Below, in pieces: positions 6,351 to 13,971 of a stretch of DNA of 15,316 nucleotides. Under the pieces are notes generated by a model. That model worked only from the letters and a program-made list of their open reading frames with translations, was not told where the DNA came from and did not search any database. Both the position numbers and the translations under genes were made by a program. The DNA is from Acidimicrobiia bacterium (GTDB taxonomy: Bacteria; Actinomycetota; Acidimicrobiia; Spongiisociales; ZC4RG35): the NCBI GenBank assembly GCA_009377735.1, contig WHTL01000055.1:1-15316 (forward strand), in the 5' to 3' direction. The first letter of the stretch is position 1, and the number at the start of each line of letters is the position of its first letter.

Positions 6351-7982
6351 ATGTCGCATCAGGTTCAGGAGGAAGGTAGGGGTGTTGGTCGTCAGGGTGT
6401 TGCCCTGGTGCTGGTATTGGTTGCTGCCCTGTTGTTGGTTGTTGCCGCGCAGTTCATTACCGACAACCTTGGGGGTGACGATCCGGTTTCTGTGGCGACG
6501 ACGACCCGGACCTCGACCACCCTTTTCGCCGCTACTACCGAACCGCCAGGGACAGTGGCTACAACCACCGCTCCAACAACCTCCACCACCTCGACGACGG
6601 TGGTGCGCCCACCCAATGTGATCCCAGCGGGGACGGTGGGAAGACCCTGGGGCTCGGTCAAGGGGCTGACCATGTTTCGAGGGAATCCCACACGGACCTG
6701 GTACGGAACCGGACCCATCCCTCAAGAGGAACCGGCGGTTGACTGGCGATATCCCGAGACGGGTGGACTGTGCGGTGACTCCTCGGTAGGCGGGGAAACC
6801 ACCACGTGGTGTGGAAGTGGCTGGACCGGTCAGCCGGTGGTGTGGGAGCGACCCGATGGTGTGACCGAGGTGATCTTCGGAGCGTACGACAAGTCCATCC
6901 ACTTCCTCGATGCCGAAACCGGGGAACGTACCCGGGAGCCATTCTTGACTGGCGACATCATCAAGGGCTCGGTCACCCTCGACCCGGACGGCTATCCCAT
7001 CCTTTACAGCGGATCACGTGACGGCGAGTTCCATGTCATAGCACTCGACCGAGACGTACCCGAGGAGTTATGGAGTCTGCCGGCGACCGTGGTCGACGGT
7101 ATTTGGAACGATGATTTTGACGGCAACGCCGTGATCATCGACGACATTCTCTACGAAGGTGGTGAGAACGGATGGTTCTTCGCGATCCGGCTCAACCGGG
7201 GCACCGACAGCGATGGGAAGGTGGTCGTCGATCCCGAGATCCTCGACACCTTCCCCGGTTACACCCAGGAGATGGTCACAGAATTGGGCAACAACCAGTC
7301 GATCGAGAACTCGGTCGCCGTCTTCGGCCAGACCGTATATTTCGCCAATTCGGGCGGTCGGGTCGTTGGGATGGATGTGTCGGATGTGTCCTCCGGTGAA
7401 ACGGAGGTGGTGTTCGACTATTGGGTTGGGGATGATGTCGACGCATCCATCGTGATCGATCGGGACGGAATGCTCTATGTGTCGGTGGAGGAGGAGCGTA
7501 AGAACGAGCGGTCCGCTGAGGTGGGTCAGTTGGTCAAGCTCGATCCCAGCAAGCCCGACGATCCGCGAGTATGGGGGGTAAGGGTTCCTGGCAAAGGGGG
7601 CGACGACGGTGGTCTGTGGGCGACGCCCGCCCTCGGAGACGGAGTGCTCTACGCAGCTACCCACCCTGGAGACCTGATGGCGGTCGATACCGAAACCGGT
7701 GAAGAGCTGTGGTCCGACGAACTCGGGTGGCATGCGTGGTCGTCACCGGTGCTTGTCGGTGACACCCTGGTGGTGGCGACATGCACCGGAGCGCTGCAGG
7801 CATACGACATCACCGAGCCCACACAACCGGAGCCACTTTGGACGGCTCAGGTCTCGGAGTCATGTATCGAGTCCACCCCGGCAGTGTGGAAGGGTCGCAT
7901 GTATGTGGGCTCCCGCGATGGGGGTTTCTACGCCATTGCTCCGGGCCGGTCTGCCTCGCCGGGCTCAACTCCCAGCTCCTAG
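6351..7982 (+). CDS. membrane-anchored PQQ-like beta-propeller protein
   Basis: The 543-residue protein has a short cytoplasmic N-terminus, one hydrophobic segment (residues 17-37), a Thr/Ser-rich linker (about 48-85, with repeated TTT and STT), and then an extracellular repeat domain. The repeats are PQQ/quinoprotein-type propeller blades, with recurring patterns such as 'GAYDKSIHFLDAETGE', 'GSRDGEFHVIALDRD', 'ATHPGDLMAVDTETGEELW' and 'GSRDGGFYAIAPG'. Two cysteines of 'LCGDSSVGGETTTWCGSGW' could form a disulfide outside the cell. No catalytic quinoprotein dehydrogenase residues were recognised, so this may be a scaffold or sensor like BamB-type or serine/threonine-kinase ectodomain propellers, though no kinase domain is present. 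The Thr-rich stalk is typical of surface proteins in Acidimicrobiia-like actinobacteria. It stands alone on the plus strand and its stop overlaps the convergent M20 gene. Confidence 0.82.
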   Translation: MSHQVQEEGRGVGRQGVALVLVLVAALLLVVAAQFITDNLGGDDPVSVATTTRTSTTLFAATTEPPGTVATTTAPTTSTTSTTVVRPPNVIPAGTVGRPWGSVKGLTMFRGNPTRTWYGTGPIPQEEPAVDWRYPETGGLCGDSSVGGETTTWCGSGWTGQPVVWERPDGVTEVIFGAYDKSIHFLDAETGERTREPFLTGDIIKGSVTLDPDGYPILYSGSRDGEFHVIALDRDVPEELWSLPATVVDGIWNDDFDGNAVIIDDILYEGGENGWFFAIRLNRGTDSDGKVVVDPEILDTFPGYTQEMVTELGNNQSIENSVAVFGQTVYFANSGGRVVGMDVSDVSSGETEVVFDYWVGDDVDASIVIDRDGMLYVSVEEERKNERSAEVGQLVKLDPSKPDDPRVWGVRVPGKGGDDGGLWATPALGDGVLYAATHPGDLMAVDTETGEELWSDELGWHAWSSPVLVGDTLVVATCTGALQAYDITEPTQPEPLWTAQVSESCIESTPAVWKGRMYVGSRDGGFYAIAPGRSASPGSTPSS

Positions 7983-9130
7983 AGAGCGGCTCCCAGCTCC
8001 GACCAGCGGTCACCCTCGGCCAGGTCAACGACCGTTAGCGCCATGGCAGTGGCCCCATCGAGTATCGCTCGCTGACCGTCGGCAGTGATGGTGTGGGCGG
8101 CGAACTCCGGTTGGTGGTTCACGGCTTCGCCGGGGTGGATCGAAACCATCGGGTGGATGGTGGGGACCACCCGGGATACGTTCCCCATATCGGTCGAGCC
8201 CCTGAGAACTCCGCTCAATTCGGCCACGCGAGCCATCGGTCTGCCCAGACTCTGGGAATTGGCGGAGTAGAGATCGGCCAAAAGAGGGTCGGTGCGCAAC
8301 TCGTCGTAGGCGCTGCCCCCCGCAGTCACTTCGAGACTGCATCCCGTGGCACTGGCAGCGGCCTCCCAGCACGCCCGGACGCGTGCCTCGAGGTGTCCCA
8401 ACTCCTCCCGGGTGCCAGCCCGTATCGCCCAGGCACTCTTGGTGAAGGCTGGAACGATGTTCGGTGCATCGCCTCCGTGGGTGATTATCCCGTGGATACG
8501 CTCGGTTGATAGAAGGCTCTGACGCATGGTCGAGATACTGACGTATGCCTGCACGAAGGCGTCGAGGGCGTTGATGCCTTTCTCGGGATATGCAGAGGCG
8601 TGCGCTGGCTTCCCGTGATATTCGACCTCGAAATCTGCTACCGCAAACATCTTCGGATCGACCACGTCAGCCGGTGCCGGATGGATCATCATGGCGCAGG
8701 CGGCGTCGGCGAAGGCCCCTGCCTCGATCAAGGCTGCCTTCCCGCCCCACCGTTCCTCGGCCGGTGTCCCCAGCACCGTCAAACGGATACCCAACTCCTC
8801 GGCGAGGGGTGCCAGGGCTGCACCCGCTCCGAGGGCTGCCGTGGCGATGATGTTGTGCCCGCACGCATGCCCTACCTCCGGCAGTGCGTCCATCTCGGCG
8901 CAGATCACAATCTCGGGACCCTCACTGCCGACCCGAGCCGCGAAGGCCGTGTCCAGCCCGTAGGCCGGATGGGTGGTGTCGAAGCCGCGTGCGTCCAGGT
9001 AATCGACGAGGCGCTGTGATGTCTCGAACTCCTCAAGGGCCGTCTCGGGGTTCTCGTACATCCAACTGCTGATCTCGAAGAGGTCGGCGCTGATCTCCTC
9101 GATGGTCCCCCGTAAGCGGTCTCGGATCAC
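7979..9130 (-). CDS. M20 family metallo-amidohydrolase (p-aminobenzoyl-glutamate hydrolase / ACY1L2-like)
   Basis: The 383-residue protein has the M20 catalytic set: D81 in 'CAEMDALPE', 'GHACGHN' (87-93, with H92 in the place of the catalytic/ligand histidine), the glutamate pair E125-E126 in 'GTPAEERWGGK', H150, the dimerisation-domain 'HGKPAHAS' (172-179), and a C-terminal 'HPGEAVNHQPEF' carrying a probable last metal histidine. Both the catalytic and the lid domain are present. Members cut N-acyl amino acids, aminoacyl-aminobenzoates or similar amides in the cytoplasm. Lack of a signal peptide supports that. The GTG start at 9130 directly follows an in-frame TAG, so it is the furthest possible start; only a weak GGCGG precedes it. 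It lies 47 nt after the SPFH gene on the same strand, possibly in one transcript. The exact substrate cannot be told. Confidence 0.88.
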   Translation of the reverse strand: MIRDRLRGTIEEISADLFEISSWMYENPETALEEFETSQRLVDYLDARGFDTTHPAYGLDTAFAARVGSEGPEIVICAEMDALPEVGHACGHNIIATAALGAGAALAPLAEELGIRLTVLGTPAEERWGGKAALIEAGAFADAACAMMIHPAPADVVDPKMFAVADFEVEYHGKPAHASAYPEKGINALDAFVQAYVSISTMRQSLLSTERIHGIITHGGDAPNIVPAFTKSAWAIRAGTREELGHLEARVRACWEAAASATGCSLEVTAGGSAYDELRTDPLLADLYSANSQSLGRPMARVAELSGVLRGSTDMGNVSRVVPTIHPMVSIHPGEAVNHQPEFAAHTITADGQRAILDGATAMALTVVDLAEGDRWSELGAAL

Positions 9131-9177
9131 CTAGACCGCCGTAGGTACGAGGACAGGGTGGGGAGTGACGGCGAACG

Positions 9178-10104
9178 TCACGTCCCTCCATCCGGGGTGT
9201 TCTTGTCCTGCCACATCTCGCCCATGGCGGCTACGGCGCCCAGGACACCACTGGTGTCGAGGGGGAGGAAGATCTTGGTGGCCTGGCCATCGGCAACTCC
9301 TTGCAATGCCTCGAGATAGCGAATGGCGATTAGGTCGTCGGTGGGGTCCCCCTGGTGGATGGCGGCGAACACCTGCTCGATGGCTTGCGCCTCACCTTCG
9401 GCGACGGTCGCCTTCTGGAACTTCTCGGCGTCGGCGACCTGACGGATGGCCTCGGCACGACCCTCGGCCTCGAGCACTTGGGACTCCTTTATGCCCTCGG
9501 CACGGAGGATGGCCGACCGCTTGGCACCTTCGGCTTCCAGAACCTGGGCGCGGCGATCCCGCTCCGCCTTCATTTGTCGGTGCATGGCGTCGGTGACGTC
9601 TGCGGGGGGCTCGATACGCTGGATCTCGACACGCACTACGCGCACACCCCACTTGTCTGTGGCCTCGTCGAGGATCTCTTTGAGTTTGGCGTTGATGATC
9701 TCCCGTGAGGTGAGAGCATCATCGAGGTTGAGGTCACCCACCACATTTCTCAGATTGGTCTGTGCCAGCTTGGTAATGGCAACCATGAAGCTGCCCACGT
9801 TGTACTGCAGCTTCACCGGGTCGGTGGCCTCGTAATAGATCACGGCGTCGACGGTGACGGCGACATTGTCCTTGGTGATTACCTCCTGTGGGGGAACGTC
9901 GATGACCTGTTCCCGCATATCCACCTTGATGATCCTCTTCACGAACGGCATGATCCATCGCAGACCCGAGTCGACGGTCTTCTGGTAGCGTCCGAGAAAC
10001 TCGATCAGGCCCTTCTCGAACGGCCGGACCACCCGGAAGCCGGTGGCGGCGACGAGTATCAGCGCGATCGCCAGGACGGCGAACAGTATGACGATTGGAT
10101 CCAT
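9178..10104 (-). CDS. SPFH/band 7 membrane protein, QmcA/stomatin-like
   Basis: This 308-residue protein has an N-terminal membrane anchor (about residues 4-22), then the SPFH/band 7 domain ('VVRPFEKGLIEFLGRYQKTVDSGL', 'VDVPPQEVITKDNV...VDAVIYY', 'LRNVVGDLNLDDALTSRE') to about residue 180. A long Ala/Glu-rich coiled coil follows with repeated 'AEGxxxS/A' units (about 183-255). A C-terminal segment with 'ALQGVADGQATKIFLPLD' ends it. Such proteins oligomerise in the membrane and organise microdomains. It follows nfeD after only 2 nt, the classic nfeD-SPFH arrangement. A GAGAGG ahead of the ATG lies partly within the end of nfeD, so the two are likely translated together. Confidence 0.93.
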   Translation of the reverse strand: MDPIVILFAVLAIALILVAATGFRVVRPFEKGLIEFLGRYQKTVDSGLRWIMPFVKRIIKVDMREQVIDVPPQEVITKDNVAVTVDAVIYYEATDPVKLQYNVGSFMVAITKLAQTNLRNVVGDLNLDDALTSREIINAKLKEILDEATDKWGVRVVRVEIQRIEPPADVTDAMHRQMKAERDRRAQVLEAEGAKRSAILRAEGIKESQVLEAEGRAEAIRQVADAEKFQKATVAEGEAQAIEQVFAAIHQGDPTDDLIAIRYLEALQGVADGQATKIFLPLDTSGVLGAVAAMGEMWQDKNTPDGGT

Positions 10105-10106
10105 AT

Positions 10107-10559
10107 TCAGTTTCCTCTCTCTTGGGTGGGTTCTACCACCATGCGAGTCCCGCGGACGTCGGTGACGGTGACGACCGTTCCCTCGGCGATCTCATTGCCG
10201 GTAGCGGTACCTGCCCTCCACTCCTCTTGATCGATCCGGACCATACCGGTGCCGTCTATCGGGTTGATCGCCACGATAACCGTCCCGGTCGAACCTACCC
10301 AGCGATTGGCGCCGATCCTCGGTTGGTCCCCCTCGTCCTGGCGGTTGATGAACCGTCGTAGATAGAACATCGCGAGTACGGAGACTCCAAAGAAGGCCAG
10401 CCACTGGACAAGGACATTGACCCCGATCCACGCCAAGACGGCGCTCGCCGCTGCCCCGATAGCGAATGGCAGCAGGAAGAAGCCCGCGGTGAAGATCTCG
10501 CCGATCCCCATCACCACCGCGAATCCCGTCCACAGCCAACGCCAGATCTCGTCTTCCAT
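10107..10559 (-). CDS. NfeD family membrane protein
   Basis: The 150-residue protein has an N-terminal membrane part with roughly three hydrophobic helices (about residues 8-22, 25-46 and 50-67) and a C-terminal soluble OB-fold domain (about 85-145: 'GANRWVGSTGTVIVAINP.GTGMVRIDQEEWRAGTA...GTVVTVTDVRGTRMVVEP'), the standard short-NfeD design without the protease domain of long forms. NfeD is thought to work with an SPFH partner, which is the very next gene. A strong AGGAG sits 5 nt before the ATG. Confidence 0.93.
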   Translation of the reverse strand: MEDEIWRWLWTGFAVVMGIGEIFTAGFFLLPFAIGAAASAVLAWIGVNVLVQWLAFFGVSVLAMFYLRRFINRQDEGDQPRIGANRWVGSTGTVIVAINPIDGTGMVRIDQEEWRAGTATGNEIAEGTVVTVTDVRGTRMVVEPTQERGN

Positions 10560-10987
10560 CTCAACTCCTATGTGACCCGTCGTGGTCGAAAGGGTAACCG
10601 GTGCGTTCGCGACAGTTGTCGTCGCGGCGGTGCCCCCCTCGTCCCGTCGGCGCCACCATCGGGGAGGGTATCAAGAGAATGGCTTGTTAGGACCGGGTGA
10701 GAATGTGCTCGCGATCGTGTCGAACCGTTTCGAGAAGCTGGCGACGAACCAGTATCAGGGCCAGATGCACTCAATCAAGCCCGACCGGCGATATCTCAAC
10801 CAAGGCGGATCATGAGGCAACGTAGACCTCAAAAGCGACCACATCGAACCCGGCGATCAAACAGGACGACAGACAGGAGCGGGGTGGTGGAGGTGAGGTC
10901 GGACGGCCCCGACCACGCGGGGCGAGTAGTTGTGGCAGCCGTTGGGGGTCTGGGGGACGGAGTCTCCCAGAAATTAGAGTGGACCGG
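10560..10987. other. non-coding gap between nfeD and the MATE gene
   Basis: These 428 nt separate divergent genes and hold no convincing ORF. Visible structure: CGACA-GT-TGTCG at 10610-10621, a short inverted repeat; a 6-bp GC hairpin GCCCCG (10906-10911) / CGGGGC (10918-10923) with no following T-run; and a TAGAGT (10975-10980) that could be the -10 of the MATE gene. The part nearest nfeD presumably holds its promoter, but I could not fix hexamers. An unannotated small RNA cannot be excluded. Confidence 0.4.
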
Positions 10988-12310
10988 ATGGATGGCACGG
11001 GTCGGACGTCGCGGGAGCGCCGGAGGCGGATGTTGGGTCTGGCCGTGCCGGCGACGCTTACCCTGCTGGCGGAGCCTTTGCTCGGTGTGGTGGACACGGC
11101 GATCGCAGGTCGCATAGGAACCGTCGAGCTGGGTGCTCTGGGGTTTGCTGTCTCGATCCTTGGTGTGGTGACCTGGGTTTTCAACTTCCTCGTGTTTGGG
11201 ACCACAACAACTGTTGCCCGGAGTCTCGGGGCCGGCGAACGCTACGAGGCGGGTCGAGGTCTCGCCCATGCCGGAATTGTTGCCATCGGCCTGGGTCTAA
11301 CAGCGGGTGTGATTCTTGGGGTGGGGGCACCTCTTCTCGTCGGAGGGATTGGGGCGGTCGACGCCCTCGTCGAACCAACAGTGACATATCTCCGGGTACG
11401 GGCGATCGGGATCCCGTTCATGCTCCTCGGTTTCGTCGGTCACGGCGCTTTCCGTGGTGCGGGAGACTTGAGGCGGCCACTCCTTGTCGTGATCATCGCC
11501 AATCTGGTCAACCTGGGCCTGAACATCTTTCTTGTCTTTGGACTGGGTTGGGGTTTGGCCGGGGTGGCTGCGTCCACCGTGGCGGCGGAGATCATCATCG
11601 CTGTCTGGTTGGGCCTGATGATTCCTGGCCGCCTCAATTTGGTCCTCGGTGGTCACGGACTCCCAGACCGCTCGCAGGTCCAGGCTCTTTTCGTTGTGTC
11701 CCGCGATCTATTCCTTCGCACCGCCGGGCTGGTGGGCGGAATCGCAGCCATCACCGCTGCGGCGGCTCGAACCGACCCGATCACGGCCGCGGGGCACCAG
11801 GTGATATGGCAGGTCTACCTGCTGGTGAGCTTCCTTCTCGATGGTCTTGCAGTCTCTGCCCAAACCATGATCGGCAATGCAATAGGGTCGCGGGATCTCA
11901 CGGAAGTGAGGGACACGGCGAGGGACGGGCTCCGTTGGTCGGTTTGGGCGGGTGTAATCATCGGGGCGGTCCTGCTGCTGGGACGGGTTCCTATCGTCTC
12001 GGTGTTCACACCAGATCCGGACGTCGTGGCCGTGACGGCTTTGGCGTGGTGGCTGCCGTCCATCGCCATGGTGCTCCACACCCTCGTGTTCGTCTTGGAT
12101 GGGATCCTCATGGGCGCCTCCGACTATGCCTTCATACGAAGATGGACCCTTCTGGGTGGTGTGGTCGGAGGTGTTATGGCACAGGTCGGCGTAGGTTTGG
12201 GTGGCGGTCTTCTCTGGCTGTGGGTCTCCTATGAGGTGGTGATGCTCTTGCGGGGGATCCCTCTGCTGATAAGGGTACGAGGCGACCGCTGGTTGCCCCT
12301 GCACGGGTAG
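10988..12310 (+). CDS. MATE family efflux transporter (DinF-like)
   Basis: The protein is about 440 residues with twelve predicted hydrophobic helices, the size of MATE exporters. Helix 1 reads 'LGLAVPATLTLLAEPLLGVVDTAIAG', the DinF-type start with a P and an ending D-T-A-x-A-G/R motif. 'GHGAFRGAGDLRRPL' in the middle and 'HQVIWQVYLLVSFLLDGLAVSAQTMIG' at the start of the second half are typical of the family, as is the internal two-fold repeat. It should export drugs, metabolites or DNA-damage-related compounds by Na+ or H+ antiport. A GTG at 10979 in the same frame is an alternative start, but TAGAGT ends 7 nt before the ATG at 10988, which fits the leaderless pattern seen elsewhere in the window. 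No Shine-Dalgarno precedes either start. The CHRD gene follows after 81 nt on the same strand. Confidence 0.9.
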   Translation: MDGTGRTSRERRRRMLGLAVPATLTLLAEPLLGVVDTAIAGRIGTVELGALGFAVSILGVVTWVFNFLVFGTTTTVARSLGAGERYEAGRGLAHAGIVAIGLGLTAGVILGVGAPLLVGGIGAVDALVEPTVTYLRVRAIGIPFMLLGFVGHGAFRGAGDLRRPLLVVIIANLVNLGLNIFLVFGLGWGLAGVAASTVAAEIIIAVWLGLMIPGRLNLVLGGHGLPDRSQVQALFVVSRDLFLRTAGLVGGIAAITAAAARTDPITAAGHQVIWQVYLLVSFLLDGLAVSAQTMIGNAIGSRDLTEVRDTARDGLRWSVWAGVIIGAVLLLGRVPIVSVFTPDPDVVAVTALAWWLPSIAMVLHTLVFVLDGILMGASDYAFIRRWTLLGGVVGGVMAQVGVGLGGGLLWLWVSYEVVMLLRGIPLLIRVRGDRWLPLHG

Positions 12311-12327
12311 TTGCCTGCTAGTCAAGA

Positions 12328-12340
12328 ACCATTCGATGGT
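12328..12340. promoter_or_regulatory. perfect 13-bp palindrome ACCAT-TCG-ATGGT upstream of the CHRD gene
   Basis: It lies 52 nt before the CHRD ATG. Its half-site ACCAT/ATGGT resembles the TGGT/ACCA element at the GntR operator region. It could be an operator for the CHRD gene or a small hairpin in the transcript from the MATE gene. No T-run follows. Confidence 0.3.
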
Positions 12341-12391
12341 CGAGCTCCGTATACCCATAGGACCGTCGAAGTAGACCGGAAGGAGCAAGAC

Positions 12392-12865
12392 ATGAGACGC
12401 TTTTCGATGTTGCTGACCCTGGTGACACTGCTGATGTTGGTTGGTGGAACAGTATCGGCAGGGGGTGGGAGTTTTCGCACACACCTCTCGGGCGACAATG
12501 AGGTTCCAGCCGTGGAGACCCAAGGCCAGGGACAAGCTCTGTTCAAGATTTCGGAGGACGGGGCCTCGATCGATTACAAGCTGATTGTCGCTAACACCGA
12601 TGACCTGGTGCAGGCCCATATTCATCTAGCACCGGCGGGTACCAATGGCTCCGTGGTTGCGTTCCTGTTCGGCCCAGTGGCTGAGGGCACCAATGCCGAT
12701 GGGGTTCTGGCAACGGGCACCATCACCGTCGACGATCTCATCGGTCCCTTAGCGGGCGAGCCGCTCTCAGAGTTCATCGATGCAATGGGTAGCGGCGGCG
12801 CATACGTGAACGTTCATACCCTCGACAATCCGGGCGGGGAGATCCGCGGTCAGATCGACGGCTAG
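12392..12865 (+). CDS. secreted CHRD domain protein
   Basis: This 157-residue protein starts with a signal peptide (two arginines at 2-3, hydrophobic core 6-18, probable cleavage after V21-S22-A23). The mature part is one CHRD domain: 'FRTHLSGDNEVPAVETQGQG' (28-47), 'DYKLIVANTDDLVQAHIHLAPAG' (61-83), 'ATGTITVDDLIGPL' (107-120) and 'GAYVNVHTLDNPGGEIRGQI' (136-155), with the conserved AHIH, YVNVHT and GEIRGQ elements. CHRD was named after the chordin repeat; bacterial copies are exported and of unknown function, possibly metal or ligand binding through the histidines. I chose the ATG at 12392 because it has AAGGAG 7 nt upstream and yields a signal peptide, whereas a TTG at 12311 would add 27 residues of no recognisable kind. 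It converges with the cysteine-synthase gene, 7 nt away. Confidence 0.9.
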   Translation: MRRFSMLLTLVTLLMLVGGTVSAGGGSFRTHLSGDNEVPAVETQGQGQALFKISEDGASIDYKLIVANTDDLVQAHIHLAPAGTNGSVVAFLFGPVAEGTNADGVLATGTITVDDLIGPLAGEPLSEFIDAMGSGGAYVNVHTLDNPGGEIRGQIDG

Positions 12866-12872
12866 AACACCT

Positions 12873-13733
12873 CTATGTCCAGGGGGCTCCGCTGAGGTAC
12901 TTCCATCCCGCGTCGGGGAGGATTGCCACCGCTGTGCCCCCATGCGTGCCTAGATAATCGACGGCGGCGTGGACTACGGCCCCAGAGGATGTTCCCACGA
13001 ACATCCCCTCGAGTTCCATGATCTCTCCCACCATTTCGTTGGCTGTGGTCTTCGACAATTCGTGTCGATGTGTGACCAGGGAGAGGTCGGCGATCGGGGG
13101 CTGGAAGGGGTCGTCCTGTGATCGCATCCCGCCGATGGGGTCGGTGAGGATCTCCTCCACGGAGTGGACCGCGACGTCGGGCCAACGGGCGCGCAGACCC
13201 CGACTGTTGCCGGTGAGAGTCCCACCGGTCCCATAGGCTGCAAAAAAGTGGCCGGGCGGCTCTTGCAGGGTCCAATCCCGCACGATCTCGCTCGATGTTC
13301 CGAACAGGTGGGAGTAGGTGTTCCAGTGGTTGCCATACTGATATGCCATGAACCCCTCGCCCTCGGCGACCAACTCCTTGGCACGGGCGATGGCACCGTT
13401 GGGCCCGCCCTTGACCTCGATCAGTTCGGCGCCGTAGGCACGCAGGATCTGCTTGCGCTCCTCGGTGGAGTCGATGGGGAGGACGATCGCCATGGGGTGG
13501 CCGTGGATGCGGGCGAGACGGGCGAGACCGATACCGGTGTTACCCGAACTCGCCTCGATCATGGGCGCACCCGGCTCGAGCTTTCCCTCTTCGACGGCGT
13601 TGCGGAACATGTACCAGGCTGGTCGATCCTTGATCGATCCCGTGGGGTTGTACCACTCCAGCTTGGCGAATAGGCGGGTACCGGGTGGGGCGATGTTGGC
13701 TAGCTCAACACTTGGTGTGTTCCCGGGTTCCAT
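12873..13733 (-). CDS. cysteine synthase family PLP-dependent enzyme
   Basis: The 286-residue protein is a fold-type II PLP enzyme. It shows 'GNTPSVELANIAP' (4-16, usual PLIGNTPLV), the PLP lysine K35 in 'NPTGSIKDRPA', the substrate loop 'EASSGNTGIGLA' (60-71), the phosphate loop 'GTGGTLTG' (168-175), 'GTSSGA' (247-252) and 'ILPDAGWKYLS' (271-281). It is somewhat shorter than CysK (about 310), and the region usually reading YxPxQFxNPxN is 'YQYGNHWNTYSH' here, so it may be a CysM, cystathionine beta-synthase-like or other beta-replacement enzyme rather than CysK. It should make cysteine or a related amino acid from O-acetyl- or O-phosphoserine. No Shine-Dalgarno precedes the ATG at 13733. No Cys-rich or regulatory CBS domain is present. 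It is divergent from the helicase and has no other operon partner in the window. Confidence 0.88.
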   Translation of the reverse strand: MEPGNTPSVELANIAPPGTRLFAKLEWYNPTGSIKDRPAWYMFRNAVEEGKLEPGAPMIEASSGNTGIGLARLARIHGHPMAIVLPIDSTEERKQILRAYGAELIEVKGGPNGAIARAKELVAEGEGFMAYQYGNHWNTYSHLFGTSSEIVRDWTLQEPPGHFFAAYGTGGTLTGNSRGLRARWPDVAVHSVEEILTDPIGGMRSQDDPFQPPIADLSLVTHRHELSKTTANEMVGEIMELEGMFVGTSSGAVVHAAVDYLGTHGGTAVAILPDAGWKYLSGAPWT

Positions 13734-13756
13734 TGTGAAGAAGAACGGTAGCGGTG

Positions 13757-13771
13757 CCGGTGTGTGACCGG
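13757..13771. promoter_or_regulatory. inverted repeat CCGGT-GTGTG-ACCGG near the cysteine-synthase start
   Basis: A perfect 5-bp inverted repeat with a 5-nt centre, 24 nt upstream of the cysteine-synthase ATG (13733, minus strand). It could be an operator or a leader hairpin. There is no direct evidence for a regulator. Confidence 0.25.
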
Positions 13772-13809
13772 TCGTGCGCTGTTGATGCCGCGTATCGGGT
13801 AATTAGCGC

Positions 13810-13815
13810 TATAGT
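13810..13815 (+). promoter_or_regulatory. candidate -10 (TATAGT) for the DEAD-box helicase
   Basis: TATAGT is the best -10-like hexamer in the gap and would give a leader of about 195 nt before the ATG at 14016. TTGATG (13782-13787) is the nearest -35-like hexamer but the spacing of 22 nt is too long, so the promoter call is weak. Confidence 0.3.
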
Positions 13816-13825
13816 CAGCTAGTGC

Positions 13826-13838
13826 GGTCATATTGACC
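13826..13838. promoter_or_regulatory. perfect 13-bp palindrome GGTCA-TAT-TGACC
   Basis: The site is an exact inverted repeat with a 3-nt centre, placed just after the proposed -10 of the helicase gene, where a bound protein would block transcription. It could also be the operator of the divergent cysteine-synthase gene. The regulator is unknown. Confidence 0.4.
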
Positions 13839-13864
13839 CACCCGGCTGTTCGTCGCACGGGCGC

Positions 13865-13947
13865 GACGGGACAACCGCATTGTTCCGTCCGAATCCCTGA
13901 ATATCTGGTTAAGGGGCGACCGTTTCCTGTACGGGCAAACGTTCGCC
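13865..13947 (+). promoter_or_regulatory. two strong hairpins in the presumed helicase 5' leader
   Basis: Hairpin A: GACGGGACAA (13865-13874) pairs with TTGTTCCGTC (13880-13889), 10 bp including one G-U pair, loop CCGCA. Hairpin B: GGCGA-C-CGTTT (13915-13925) pairs with AAACG-T-TCGCC (13937-13947), 10 bp with one mismatch and an 11-nt loop. Neither is followed by a T-run, so they are not intrinsic terminators. Long structured leaders are common for DEAD-box helicase genes, which often autoregulate. Confidence 0.5.
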
Positions 13948-13971
13948 AACCATCCCCTGATGTTCCTAATC

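Noticed and set aside
10812..11117. Small plus-strand protein before the MATE gene
   Set aside because: Arg-rich low-complexity text that runs into the MATE gene in another frame, with only a weak ribosome binding site.
12311..12391. Upstream TTG start for the CHRD gene
   Set aside because: It would bury the signal peptide inside the protein and has no ribosome binding site, whereas ATG 12392 has AAGGAG.
13865..13889. Hairpin as an intrinsic terminator
   Set aside because: No T-run follows on either strand, so it is better read as a leader element.
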